A stretch of DNA of 64,000 nucleotides from Peribacillus frigoritolerans. GTDB taxonomy: Bacteria; Bacillota; Bacilli; Bacillales; DSM-1321. Under the pieces are notes generated by a model. The model did not search any database and had not been told where the DNA came from. It saw only the letters and a program-made list of their open reading frames with translations. The position numbers and the translations under genes were made by a program. Shown in pieces: positions 1 to 7,397 of the stretch (position 1 is the stretch's first letter; each line of letters starts with the position of its first letter). The stretch covers positions 4,930,001 to 4,994,000 of the forward strand of contig NZ_CP158190.1 in NCBI RefSeq assembly GCF_040250305.1, written 5' to 3'.

Positions 1-38
1 CTTGCAGCGAAGACGATTCCCGGCAAGCGCTTGTCTAT

Positions 39-281
39 TTAGTTAGTTGAGTTCAGTGATAGTAGTTGGTACGTAATGATGGTCTTTTCACTGGTCCATT
101 CAATTTTTTGGATAACGGCTGTTCCGCTTGAGTCAGATTGAATGGTTTTGCGGACATCGATTGGAATATCGATAGGGTATAATCTGTATCCAGCTTTCGA
201 CAGCCGAAAAATGTTTTCTTCTTCACGGGTTTCGTTCCCTTTTGTAACGATCATGGTATTTAGCTCCATAGGCATGCCCAT
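39..281 (-). CDS. ytmB: YtmB-like small protein (DUF2584 family)
   Basis: 80-aa soluble protein of unknown function. Length, the N-terminal MGMPMELNTMIVTKG stretch and the position next to ytmA match the B. subtilis ytmB product as I recall it. The ATG has a strong AAGGAGGAG ribosome-binding site. No signal peptide or membrane segment is visible. Its transcription runs out of the window's left end. The family assignment is from memory of the sequence and the synteny. Confidence 0.8.
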   Translation of the reverse strand: MGMPMELNTMIVTKGNETREEENIFRLSKAGYRLYPIDIPIDVRKTIQSDSSGTAVIQKIEWTSEKTIITYQLLSLNSTN

Positions 282-329
282 GTGTATCTCCTCCTTGCCA
301 ATATACTTAGTATATACTTCATTCTATCA

Positions 330-1118
330 TTATTCGGTTTTACTTTTCATCCAAGATGTTAAATCTTCGACTACTTTTCTGTTCACGGCCGGTGGGAAGT
401 AATGTGTGAATTGAGGGAAATACCAGCTTTCGACCTCTTTGTCATGCATTTTCAACCTTTTTTCCAACCGGTACGCGTGTTCAATGGCGACATTATCATC
501 TTTTTCACCATGAATGATCAGTACGGGTACATTCAAATCTTCAATCGCAAACAATGGCGTACGGTATTCATATTGATCGGGGCATTTTTTAGGTGTACCG
601 CCGATGACCCGCTTCATCATCCGACGCATATCGACACGTTCGACATATGTTAAAAACATATCCGACACTCCACCCCATGTAACGATCGACGCTGCATTCC
701 TGCAGTATATCCCCGTCCAAAGCGCCATGATGCCACCACGGGAAAATCCAAGGATATGAATGTGATCCTTATTCACTCTGGGATGCTGTTCAAGAAGATT
801 GAATCCTGATATCGCATCGAATCTATCTTCGCCTCCAAAATCCTCATCTCCCTCTCCGCCTTGATTCCCACGGTAAAAAGGGGCAAAAACGATGAAACCT
901 TCTACGGCATACTGCACGATCCTAGCGGGCCTCACCTTGCCGACATTTTTAATACCGCCGCGTAAATATAAGAAGGCATCATGTATTTCGCCATCAACCG
1001 GTTCAGCCAGCAACCCCTTTACCTTCAGGCCTTGTGATATGTACGTAACTGAATAAAGATGGATTCGTGGATGCGGTGATGGAAACCGCCGTTTTGAAAT
1101 AATCGTTCCGTTCTCCAA
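330..1118 (-). CDS. ytmA: alpha/beta hydrolase, YtmA-like (prolyl oligopeptidase family)
   Basis: Cytoplasmic serine hydrolase of the S9 type, about 262 aa; substrate unknown. The nucleophile elbow GFSRGG is seen, followed by a late Asp (HGEKDDN) and a His (FTHYFPP), which form a complete Ser-Asp-His triad. The TTG start at 1118 is chosen because AAAGGAG lies just upstream and the protein then begins LENGTIISKRRFPSPH, matching the YtmA N-terminus. An in-frame ATG 30 codons further up lacks a ribosome-binding site and would add a basic, Cys-containing extension not known in the family. It lies directly downstream of nothing on its strand and is divergent from ytlA. Confidence 0.85.
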   Translation of the reverse strand: MENGTIISKRRFPSPHPRIHLYSVTYISQGLKVKGLLAEPVDGEIHDAFLYLRGGIKNVGKVRPARIVQYAVEGFIVFAPFYRGNQGGEGDEDFGGEDRFDAISGFNLLEQHPRVNKDHIHILGFSRGGIMALWTGIYCRNAASIVTWGGVSDMFLTYVERVDMRRMMKRVIGGTPKKCPDQYEYRTPLFAIEDLNVPVLIIHGEKDDNVAIEHAYRLEKRLKMHDKEVESWYFPQFTHYFPPAVNRKVVEDLTSWMKSKTE

Positions 1119-1253
1119 TTTCCACTCTCCTTTCTCTTTAATCTTATTGTAAAACATCCGCTTGTTTTTATCCCCTGCGAGGCATTCACATTTTTTTCTT
1201 CCGTTCATACGATAATGTAGGCAAAATACCTATATATCAAGGAGGAAGGAATT

Positions 1254-2255
1254 TTGAAAAAATGGTGTAAAGCAGGTGTCGTATTTTTACTTCTGTGCAT
1301 GCTGGTAATCCCGCTTGGAGCATGCGGCAACAAGGAACAGGAAACAACGAAGGTCAGGGTTGCCGAAGTAACCCGTTCCCTTTTCTATACACCTCAATAT
1401 GTAGCTATTGAAAAAGGATTTTTTAAAGATGAGGGTCTCAGCATTGATTTGAAAACGACGGCAGGCGGCGACAAGACGATGACCACGCTTCTGTCAGATG
1501 GGGCGGATATTGCTCTCGTTGGCTCTGAAACATCGATTTACGTTCAGGCACAAGGTTCGAACGACCCCGTCATCAACTTCGCTCAATTAACACAGACGGA
1601 TGGAACGTTTCTTGTTTCACGTGAAAAAATTGACAACTTCAATTGGGATATGCTGAAAAACTCTACATTCCTGGGCCAGCGAAAAGGCGGGATGCCGCAA
1701 ATGGCCGGCGAGTTCGTATTGAAAAAACATAACATAGACCCGAAAAAAGATTTGAACCTCATCCAGAACATTGATTTTGCGAATGTCGCAACTGCCTTCG
1801 CTTCCGGAACCGGCGATTTTGTTCAACTGTTTGAACCAACGGCCAGTGTGTTTGAAAAAGAAGGAAAAGGCTATATCGTCGCTTCTTTCGGCACCGAGTC
1901 CGGGCACCTTCCCTATACAGTTTATATGGCTAAGGAAAGCTATTTGAAAGAAGACAAAGAGACTGTCGAAAAATTCACGAGGGCATTGAAGAAAGCACAG
2001 GATTGGGTTCAGGAAAATGATGCTGCCGAAATTGCCGAAGTCATTCAGCCGTATTTTGAGGATACCAATATCGAAACGATGGAAACAGTTATCAACCGTT
2101 ACAAAGAACAAGGTTCCTTTGCCACCGACCCCATCCTTGATGAAGAAGAATGGAACAATCTGCAAAACATCATGGATGAAGCAGGCGAGCTGCCTTCACG
2201 TATAAGCCATGAAGAGCTGGTCAATACCGATTTTGCTGAAGAAGTCACAAAATAG
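1254..2255 (+). CDS. ytlA: ABC transporter substrate-binding lipoprotein (YtlA-like, NMT1/SsuA type)
   Basis: Extracytoplasmic binding lipoprotein of 333 aa for the importer encoded by the next two genes. It has a lysine-rich start, a hydrophobic stretch and a lipobox LGAC with Cys24. The mature part has the NMT1/THI5-like pattern (YVAIEKGFFKDEGL, then ADIALVGSE). Members bind sulfonates, nitrate, pyrimidine precursors or similar small molecules, so the ligand cannot be read here. The start is TTG with AAGGAGGAAGG at good spacing. First gene of an apparent three-gene operon (27-bp gap to the ATPase). Confidence 0.85.
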   Translation: MKKWCKAGVVFLLLCMLVIPLGACGNKEQETTKVRVAEVTRSLFYTPQYVAIEKGFFKDEGLSIDLKTTAGGDKTMTTLLSDGADIALVGSETSIYVQAQGSNDPVINFAQLTQTDGTFLVSREKIDNFNWDMLKNSTFLGQRKGGMPQMAGEFVLKKHNIDPKKDLNLIQNIDFANVATAFASGTGDFVQLFEPTASVFEKEGKGYIVASFGTESGHLPYTVYMAKESYLKEDKETVEKFTRALKKAQDWVQENDAAEIAEVIQPYFEDTNIETMETVINRYKEQGSFATDPILDEEEWNNLQNIMDEAGELPSRISHEELVNTDFAEEVTK

Positions 2256-2282
2256 CATAGCTAAAGGTAAGGAGGATGTCAG

Positions 2283-3053
2283 ATGAGCTTTTTAAAAATC
2301 CAAGACATTCACCATACTTATTTTTCAAATCAGACGGCAGCGACCGCACTAGCGGACATTTCCCTCGACATTGAAAAAGGTGAATTCGTCTCTTTTCTAG
2401 GTCCGAGCGGCTGCGGAAAAACCACCCTGCTTTCCATCATCGCTGGGCTATTTCCGCCCACTGCAGGAAAGATCCTGCTCGAAAACAAACCGCTGAAAGC
2501 CAACAGTGACCTTTCAATCGGCTATATGCTGCAGCAGGATTATCTATTTCCATGGAAGACGATTGAAGAAAATATATTATTAGGATTGAAACTGATTAAA
2601 AAAGATGAAGGCCTTGAGAGAATAAAAACGTTGAAACTTTTAAGTGACGTTGGATTGGGAGGCACCGGAAAATTATATCCGCGCGAACTCTCGGGAGGAA
2701 TGAGGCAAAGGGCTGCACTGGCACGGACACTGGCGGTCGACCCAAAAATCCTTTTGCTTGATGAACCGTTTTCGGCTCTTGATTACCAAACGAAGTTGAA
2801 GCTGGAAGACCTTGTTTTTGAAACCCTGAAATCCTTCGGAAAGACAGCTGTGCTCGTCACCCATGATATCGGTGAAGCCATTGCAATGAGTGACCGCATC
2901 TATCTGTTTTCCGCGAACCCGGGAAGTGTGCACAAAACCTTCAAGGTGCCCGATGAACTGCGGGAACTCACGCCTTTCCATGCACGCAACCATCCACAGT
3001 ATCCGACGCTATTCCAAACGATCTGGAAGGAGCTTGAGAGCCTTGAATATTGA
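2283..3053 (+). CDS. ytlC: ABC transporter ATP-binding protein (YtlC-like, SsuB/TauB type)
   Basis: 256-aa cytoplasmic ATPase of the importer. Walker [10 protein letters not shown] (about residue 39), Q-loop LQQDYLFPW, signature LSGGMRQR, Walker B ILLLDEP and the H-loop [10 protein letters not shown] are all intact. The family energises uptake of sulfonates, nitrate, taurine or related compounds. It follows ytlA by 27 bp with its own GGAGGATG ribosome-binding site, and its 3' end overlaps the likely start of the permease gene, which suggests translational coupling. Confidence 0.92.
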   Translation: MSFLKIQDIHHTYFSNQTAATALADISLDIEKGEFVSFLGPSGCGKTTLLSIIAGLFPPTAGKILLENKPLKANSDLSIGYMLQQDYLFPWKTIEENILLGLKLIKKDEGLERIKTLKLLSDVGLGGTGKLYPRELSGGMRQRAALARTLAVDPKILLLDEPFSALDYQTKLKLEDLVFETLKSFGKTAVLVTHDIGEAIAMSDRIYLFSANPGSVHKTFKVPDELRELTPFHARNHPQYPTLFQTIWKELESLEY

Positions 3054-3834
3054 ACAGCTTCATAACCAATATAAAACCTCATTAAAAAAAGAAAACAGGC
3101 TCATTCGCTTTTATCAGATCCTGATTTTCATCGTTTTTTTCAGCAGTTGGGAACTTTTATCCAGAATGGAAGTGATCGATCCGCTCATCTTCAGCTCCCC
3201 AACTAAAGTGTGGCATCTTTTCATACAGAAATTGGGTGATGGAACACTGCTATCCCATTCCGGAGTGACCCTATTCGAGACCGTTCTCGGCTTTATCATA
3301 GGGACACTGCTTGGAACGATCCTGGCATCCCTGCTATGGTGGTCGCCAAGATTATCCAAAACACTTGACCCCTATCTCGTCATTTTAAATGCCATGCCGA
3401 AAGTGGCACTCGGCCCCATCATCATCGTAGCATTCGGCCCTGGCTTTCCATCCATCATCTCGATGGGGGCGATCATCTCCATCATCATAACCACCATCGT
3501 CGTCTACACCGCATTTCGTGAAGTGGACCCGAACTACCTGAAGGTGCTCCAAACTTTTGGCGCCACAAGAACACAAGCTTTTCGGGAAGCCATATTACCC
3601 GCCTCCTTCCCAACGATCATCTCAACATTGAAAGTGAATGTCGGCCTCTCCTGGGTCGGCGTCATCGTAGGGGAATTCCTTGTTTCAGCTAAAGGACTCG
3701 GCTACCTAATCATTTATGGCTTTCAAGTCTTCAACTTCACCCTCGTAATGCTTGCCTTAATGATCATTGCCGTATTTGCCACAATCATGTATCAACTAGT
3801 CGAACTGCTCGAGAGAAAATTAATCAAAGACTAA
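3043..3834 (+). CDS. ytlD: ABC transporter permease (YtlD-like, SsuC type)
   Basis: Membrane permease of about 263 aa with six predicted membrane segments, working with the two preceding genes. The EAA-loop region (around [19 protein letters not shown]) that contacts the ATPase is present. The reading frame is open from 2890, but residues before 3043 are a shadow of the ATPase gene. TTG at 3043 is preferred because AAGGAG lies 10 nt upstream; an alternative TTG sits 9 nt earlier but too close to that site. It overlaps ytlC by 11 nt. An intrinsic terminator follows. Confidence 0.85.
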   Translation: MNIEQLHNQYKTSLKKENRLIRFYQILIFIVFFSSWELLSRMEVIDPLIFSSPTKVWHLFIQKLGDGTLLSHSGVTLFETVLGFIIGTLLGTILASLLWWSPRLSKTLDPYLVILNAMPKVALGPIIIVAFGPGFPSIISMGAIISIIITTIVVYTAFREVDPNYLKVLQTFGATRTQAFREAILPASFPTIISTLKVNVGLSWVGVIVGEFLVSAKGLGYLIIYGFQVFNFTLVMLALMIIAVFATIMYQLVELLERKLIKD

Positions 3835-3837
3835 CCA

Positions 3838-3866
3838 AACTGCCGATAAACCTCGGCAGTTTTTTC
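3838..3866 (+). terminator. intrinsic terminator of the ytlACD operon
   Basis: Stem AACTGCCGA / TCGGCAGTT with a 6-nt loop followed by a T-run, directly after the ytlD stop codon. Confidence 0.85.
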
Positions 3867-3910
3867 ATTCATGCTTGAGGTGAAATATGAATTTAATTGA
3901 GTTTCGGATG

Positions 3911-4096
3911 TTTACTTGTGGTTCGGGCGTTTACTCGTGAATTTTGTCTATTTACTCGTGAATTTCGGCGATTTACTCGTGAATTCAAGCGGTTTACACG
4001 TAGCCTCGCCGGTTTACTCGTGAATTCCGGCAATTTACTTGTGAATTTCGACCATTTACTCGTGAGTTTCGACCATTTACTCGTGAATACCGGCTA
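3911..4096. repeat. 9-unit imperfect 21-bp tandem repeat
   Basis: Nine head-to-tail copies, seven of them exactly 21 bp and two of 19 and 20 bp, with core TTTACTCGTGAATT followed by a variable tail rich in TCG/CGG. Unit starts are 3911, 3930, 3951, 3972, 3993, 4013, 4034, 4055 and 4076. The array lies between the ytl terminator and the 3' end of ytkD on the other strand. It can be read as a small open frame because the period is a multiple of three, but that frame has no recognisable domain. The same repeat family recurs at 48122-48184. Confidence 0.9.
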
Positions 4097-4097
4097 T

Positions 4098-4568
4098 TCA
4101 ATCGTTTCTCAGCAAAGTGCCCTCATCCAGTCTTGATAAGCTCAACGGTACAATCTCATCTTTCATGATGAAGCTAAACTCCTCACCGAGTATATCCGGC
4201 AATGCCTCCAAAAAGACCGGGCCATCCGTTTCCAGGTAATTTTGTTTCTTTTCTACCCCACGCAATGCAGCATAGTATATCGATTTAACAAATGGTTTGA
4301 CTGGATGATGTACCTTATATTGTCCCAAAAATTGCAGTTGGCCCACCAAGCCTCCTGTTTCTTCATACACTTCCCGTATGGCTGTTTCTTCAATCGATTC
4401 CCCTTCTTCCCGTTTGCCTCCAGGGAACTCCAATCCCCGTTCTCTGTGTTTGGTCAATACCCAACTGCCCTTATATCTGCTGAGTACAAAAACATGCCAA
4501 GACTCTCCAAAGACAGGATTCTCGGAGAATTCGACCTTATATCCATTCTTATCAAGAAAACGTTTCAT
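4098..4568 (-). CDS. ytkD: Nudix nucleoside triphosphatase YtkD-like
   Basis: 156-aa Nudix hydrolase. The Nudix box is complete (GGKREEGESIEE followed by REVYEETG, roughly residues 49-71). B. subtilis YtkD removes oxidised or excess NTPs, and that role is inferred here. ATG at 4568 is chosen because AAGGGG precedes it and the length then matches YtkD (158 aa); a frame extension to 4658 has no family counterpart. The 3' end abuts the 21-bp repeat array, and the last few codons run to its edge. Confidence 0.88.
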   Translation of the reverse strand: MKRFLDKNGYKVEFSENPVFGESWHVFVLSRYKGSWVLTKHRERGLEFPGGKREEGESIEETAIREVYEETGGLVGQLQFLGQYKVHHPVKPFVKSIYYAALRGVEKKQNYLETDGPVFLEALPDILGEEFSFIMKDEIVPLSLSRLDEGTLLRND

Positions 4569-4656
4569 TTTTCCCCTTCTCTCCGTATAAGAAATAATGC
4601 AATGCCCTTCATTCATTATATGGGTAAAAAAAAACACTATCCAGCAAGAATCCATC

Positions 4657-4692
4657 AAAAAAACGATGGACCCTCAATATTCGAGGCCATCG
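4657..4692 (-). terminator. intrinsic terminator overlapping the end of the next gene
   Basis: On the minus strand a stem CGATGG...CCATCG enclosing CTC/GAG is followed by a run of seven T. It includes the last codons of the gene at 4674-5024. Confidence 0.7.
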
Positions 4693-5024
4693 TCTGTTGG
4701 TTTTGCCTGTAGTATCCCCATGCTTTCTATATGCCGTCTTCCTTCTTCAGTACCCAGGGCATAAATCATCTCGTAAATTTTTTGGAGAGTGATATCCTGT
4801 TTATCATTTTCACGGTCAAAATGATATTGAAGGTATGGGACATGTGCCCGATAAAAATTTTCTTCCCCTACTGAATAATTATAATCAAATAATTCACGCA
4901 ATTTGATGATTTCATTATCTGTCGCCTCGATTTCGAAATTCCATGGAGAACTTTCCCTATCTTGTGTTATCTGCCCATTCGGAAGCCAAATGTAATATTT
5001 TTTCCTGTTTTCAGACACATCCAT
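4674..5024 (-). CDS. conserved Bacillus protein of unknown function
   Basis: 116-aa soluble, acidic protein (motifs YYIWLPNGQI near the N-terminus, RAHVPYLQYHFDREND in the middle). I recall similar Bacillus proteins of about 110 aa that are sometimes labelled hydrolase/acyltransferase, but no catalytic motif is visible, so no function is assigned. ATG at 5024 is only 3 nt from AAAGGGTGG; a GTG two codons later has better spacing and may be the true start. Own terminator downstream. Confidence 0.7.
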   Translation of the reverse strand: MDVSENRKKYYIWLPNGQITQDRESSPWNFEIEATDNEIIKLRELFDYNYSVGEENFYRAHVPYLQYHFDRENDKQDITLQKIYEMIYALGTEEGRRHIESMGILQAKPTDDGLEY

Positions 5025-5259
5025 CCACCCTTTCCATATATCCTACGCTTATTTTTCACGTATTTCCCTACTTCATACAATGGAAAATTTTGTTTACAGA
5101 AGAACAAAGATGTTAAATAATAGATTAAAGTATCTTTCAAAGGGTAAAACATATAATAAGCCCAAGCATCCCTTAAGATTTTTATATGCACCCAGAGGTT
5201 TTTTTGATAACCTACATATAAAGAGATAACGGATTTCTAATAAATGTGAGGTGAGAGTT

Positions 5260-5517
5260 TTGAAGTTAATTGAAGAATTATACAATATGTACCGTGATAA
5301 GATGACTGGTGATGAAGAAGATATTGATATGCTTACTTTTGCGGTTCTGGAACAGCTTGACCGCAAGGAAATTTTCGAATTGCTTCAAGAGATGGATGAT
5401 CAAGAACTAACCAATTTAATGGGCCTTTACATTATAGAAACGTTAAAAGGGAAGTTCGCTCAAAATAGTATGAACGACACGAAACCTACACATTTTCCGC
5501 CTAGGAATATTCATTAA
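5260..5517 (+). CDS. small conserved protein, DUF6154-like
   Basis: 85-aa acidic protein, beginning MKLIEELYNMYRDKMTGDEED, with a later GLYIIETLKGKFAQ segment. I recall this as a Bacillus family of unknown function (DUF6154). The TTG at 5260 follows GAGGTGA at proper spacing; the GTG at 5251 overlaps that ribosome-binding site and is rejected. The protein is predicted helical throughout. Divergent from the gene at 4674-5024 and followed by its own terminator. Confidence 0.72.
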   Translation: MKLIEELYNMYRDKMTGDEEDIDMLTFAVLEQLDRKEIFELLQEMDDQELTNLMGLYIIETLKGKFAQNSMNDTKPTHFPPRNIH

Positions 5518-5531
5518 ATACATACCATTTC

Positions 5532-5562
5532 AGGTGTCCCTCTTTTGATGGATGCCTTTTTT
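5532..5562 (+). terminator. intrinsic terminator
   Basis: Stem AGGTGTCC / GGATGCCT with G-U pairs followed by TTTTTT, just after the 85-aa gene. Confidence 0.7.
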
Positions 5563-5574
5563 ATAGTTTTAACC

Positions 5575-5604
5575 AAAAAAAAACCCTACCGAAGTAGGGC
5601 TTTT
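5575..5604 (-). terminator. intrinsic terminator of dps
   Basis: Minus-strand stem CCCTAC / GTAGGG with a TTCG tetraloop followed by a long T-run, immediately downstream of dps. Confidence 0.85.
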
Positions 5605-5612
5605 CCTAAATC

Positions 5613-6053
5613 TTAATGTCCTAAATACGCACGCAGCATCCAAGCATGTTTGTTTAAGCTTTTCTTCATGCCTGTCAGCATATCGGCCGTAACCGGATCT
5701 TCTTGTTCGGCAACTTCGATGATTTCCAGGAACTCTTCGGAAAGCTTTTCAAAATCACTGATGACGCTTTGAACCATATCTTCTGTATTTTCATTACCTG
5801 TCGCTTCTTCGATCGTCGTTAATTCCAGGTACTCTTTAAGGGTAGCAACCGGCTTTTCACCAATGGCCAATAGTCTTTCAGCCAATTCGTCATAGTTGGA
5901 TGTCACTTCTTTATATAATTCTTCCAATTTTTGGTGTAGTTCAAAGAAGTGTGGTCCATTCACGAACCAGTGGTAATTATGAATTTTCGTATAAAGAACA
6001 CTGAAGTTTGCAATTTCCTTATTCACTAAAGTTCCTAATTTTTTCTGAGCCAT
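5613..6053 (-). CDS. dps: Dps/MrgA-family ferritin-like DNA-protection protein
   Basis: 146-aa ferritin-like protein that oxidises and stores iron and protects DNA under stress. The intersubunit ferroxidase residues are seen at His28, His40, Asp55 and Glu59 (NYHWFVNGPHFFELHQ, then YDELAE), with the spacing usual for Dps. The N-terminal tail is short, as in Gram-positive Dps. A SigB-type promoter lies upstream (6090-6114), which agrees with the general stress control of B. subtilis dps. No clear PerR box was found. Confidence 0.93.
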   Translation of the reverse strand: MAQKKLGTLVNKEIANFSVLYTKIHNYHWFVNGPHFFELHQKLEELYKEVTSNYDELAERLLAIGEKPVATLKEYLELTTIEEATGNENTEDMVQSVISDFEKLSEEFLEIIEVAEQEDPVTADMLTGMKKSLNKHAWMLRAYLGH

Positions 6054-6089
6054 AAATATCTACCTCCGTAAGTTGGTTATACCTTTATA

Positions 6090-6114
6090 ATTCCCTCTAT
6101 TCGAAAATTGAAAC
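6090..6114 (-). promoter_or_regulatory. candidate SigB promoter of dps
   Basis: Minus strand GTTTCA, 13-nt spacer, GGGAAT, close to the SigB consensus GTTTAA-N12-14-GGGTAT, 37 bp upstream of the dps ATG. Confidence 0.6.
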
Positions 6115-6177
6115 ATTATCTGACTCTGTTCTTATGCTAAAATGAATCTAAATTGTGAACGTTAGGAGCTGTAAGGT

Positions 6178-6333
6178 ATGATTACGGTTTTAGTTATCTC
6201 AATCATTGTGATTCTGATTGTATTGGCATTATCGGTCCTAACAATCGGAAAAGGTTATAGCTACAAGCATACAGTGGATCCCGTCGAACCTTTGCCCGAG
6301 GATGAGGGAAAAAAAGAAGAACCCGAAAAATGA
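6178..6333 (+). CDS. ytzI: YtzI-like small membrane protein
   Basis: 51-aa protein: an N-terminal hydrophobic segment of about 22 residues (MITVLVISIIVILIV...), then GKGYSYKHTVDP and an acidic Glu/Lys-rich tail. GGAG lies 9 nt before the ATG. Position between dps and luxS and the YSYKHT motif fit the YtzI family of Bacillus. Function unknown; probably a single-pass membrane protein with the tail in the cytoplasm. A bidirectional terminator shared with luxS follows. Confidence 0.72.
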   Translation: MITVLVISIIVILIVLALSVLTIGKGYSYKHTVDPVEPLPEDEGKKEEPEK

Positions 6334-6370
6334 AAAAAGTTCCTGTCACAAATAGACAGGAACTTTTTTT
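6334..6370. terminator. bidirectional terminator between ytzI and luxS
   Basis: Stem AGTTCCTGTC / GACAGGAACT flanked by A-run on the left and T-run on the right, so it can serve both convergent genes. Confidence 0.88.
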
Positions 6371-6371
6371 A

Positions 6372-6845
6372 TTAACCAAAAACTTTATGAAGATCTTCTT
6401 TATCTTGTGCAAGCCAGAAATTCATCAATTTCTTAGCTCCTTCAAGATCATGCAATTTTGCTTGGCCGCATTGTTTTTCGTTTGCAGCAGGAATTTCGGT
6501 AATTGTAACGGCATCCTTGAATGTATCTTCAAGAACATCGATGATTTCCGTCACTGTCGGCTCGCCGCTTACCACAAGGTAATATCCTGTTTGACATCCC
6601 ATTGGCGAAATGTCGATGATATCAAAGTGATCGTAGCGCTCGGAATGCTTACGGATATTGAATGCAAGCAAGTGTTCCAGGGTATGGATCGTATCCGGCT
6701 TCATCGCTTGTTTATTCGGCTGGCAAAAACGGATATCAAATTTATTAACAACACCGTCTGTTCCTACCTTATGGACACCGCAATGTCTAACATATGGGGC
6801 TTTAACAGCGTTATGATCTAATTCAAAGCTTTCAACTGAAGGCAT
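6372..6845 (-). CDS. luxS: S-ribosylhomocysteine lyase LuxS
   Basis: 157-aa metalloenzyme that cleaves S-ribosylhomocysteine to homocysteine and DPD, the autoinducer-2 precursor, in the activated methyl cycle. Metal ligands His54 and His58 (HTLEH) and Cys126 (KQCGQAK), and the catalytic Cys84 (PMGCQTG) are all present. Length is that of the family. An AAGGAG ribosome-binding site precedes the ATG. Single-gene transcript ended by the shared hairpin. Confidence 0.96.
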   Translation of the reverse strand: MPSVESFELDHNAVKAPYVRHCGVHKVGTDGVVNKFDIRFCQPNKQAMKPDTIHTLEHLLAFNIRKHSERYDHFDIIDISPMGCQTGYYLVVSGEPTVTEIIDVLEDTFKDAVTITEIPAANEKQCGQAKLHDLEGAKKLMNFWLAQDKEDLHKVFG

Positions 6846-7036
6846 TTAATTCACTCCTTAATTGTATGTCATCTCTATTTTACCTTGAATAACAATATAT
6901 TTCATCCTTTAAAATTAATTCTCATTATATCAATCGGATTACCAATATGCTCATTCCTTTTTTACCCTTATTGGAAATTTAGAAAATATGCTATAATTGA
7001 GGATAGTCAAATTACTCGAAAAGAGCTGAAAGCATC

Positions 7037-7276
7037 GTGTTGAAAAAATTATTAATGGGAATCATCCGTTTTTACCAAGTTGCTATTTCTCCATTAAAAC
7101 CGCCCACCTGCCGTTTTTACCCAACTTGTTCCCATTATGGTTTGGAAGCGATCAATCGTTTCGGACCTATAAAAGGAAGCTGGTTAGCACTCATCCGGAT
7201 TCTTAAATGTCATCCGTTTCATCCAGGGGGCATTGACCTTGTTCCCGAAAAAAAAGAAAAAAGTGAGGACCAATAG
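7037..7276 (+). CDS. yidD: membrane protein insertion efficiency factor YidD (YtjA)
   Basis: 79-aa YidD family protein assisting membrane protein insertion with YidC. Family motifs [20 protein letters not shown] and KCHPFHPGG are seen. The start is either GTG 7037 or TTG 7040; no strong Shine-Dalgarno is visible. In B. subtilis the homologue ytjA also follows luxS. The 3' end runs toward the zinc lipoprotein gene, whose own promoter begins about 10 bp after this stop. Confidence 0.9.
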   Translation: MLKKLLMGIIRFYQVAISPLKPPTCRFYPTCSHYGLEAINRFGPIKGSWLALIRILKCHPFHPGGIDLVPEKKEKSEDQ

Positions 7277-7285
7277 AAAAAACCC

Positions 7286-7314
7286 TTGCTTTCTTTTGCA
7301 ATCTTTTGTATCAT
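7286..7314 (+). promoter_or_regulatory. candidate SigA promoter of the zinc lipoprotein gene
   Basis: TTGCTT, 17-nt spacer, TATCAT. The expected start point (about 7321) lies at the edge of the first Zur-type box. Confidence 0.6.
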
Positions 7315-7323
7315 ACAGAAGTC

Positions 7324-7344
7324 AAATCGTAATCATTTCGTTTT
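7324..7344 (+). promoter_or_regulatory. Zur box 1
   Basis: Begins AAATCGTAATCATTTCG, close to the B. subtilis Zur consensus AAATCGTAATNATTACGA; imperfect inverted repeat. Confidence 0.75.
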
Positions 7345-7359
7345 TACCACATAAAATTC

Positions 7360-7380
7360 AAATCGTAATCAATACGAATT
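7360..7380 (+). promoter_or_regulatory. Zur box 2
   Basis: Begins AAATCGTAATCAATACGA, the better of two Zur-type boxes, 36 bp after the first and 18 bp before the ATG. Confidence 0.8.
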
Positions 7381-7397
7381 ATAAAGGAGCATTTCAT

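Noticed and set aside
1..42. Plus-strand codons ending LAAKTIPGKRLSI and TAG at 40-42, possibly the end of an upstream gene
   Set aside because: Only 13 codons are inside the window, and they overlap the end of ytmB on the other strand; too little to support a call.
3911..4096. CRISPR array
   Set aside because: The 21-bp units are directly adjacent without unique spacers of 30 bp or more and no cas genes are present.
3897..4136. Open frame across the 21-bp repeat array coding repeated FTREF-like heptads
   Set aside because: The period of 21 keeps the frame open by arithmetic. It has no ribosome-binding site, shifts register at the 19- and 20-bp units and matches no domain.
5094..5366. Minus-strand frame of 90 codons opposite the 85-aa gene
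   Set aside because: No ribosome-binding site; it is the shadow of the gene on the plus strand and its low-complexity serine run is typical of that.
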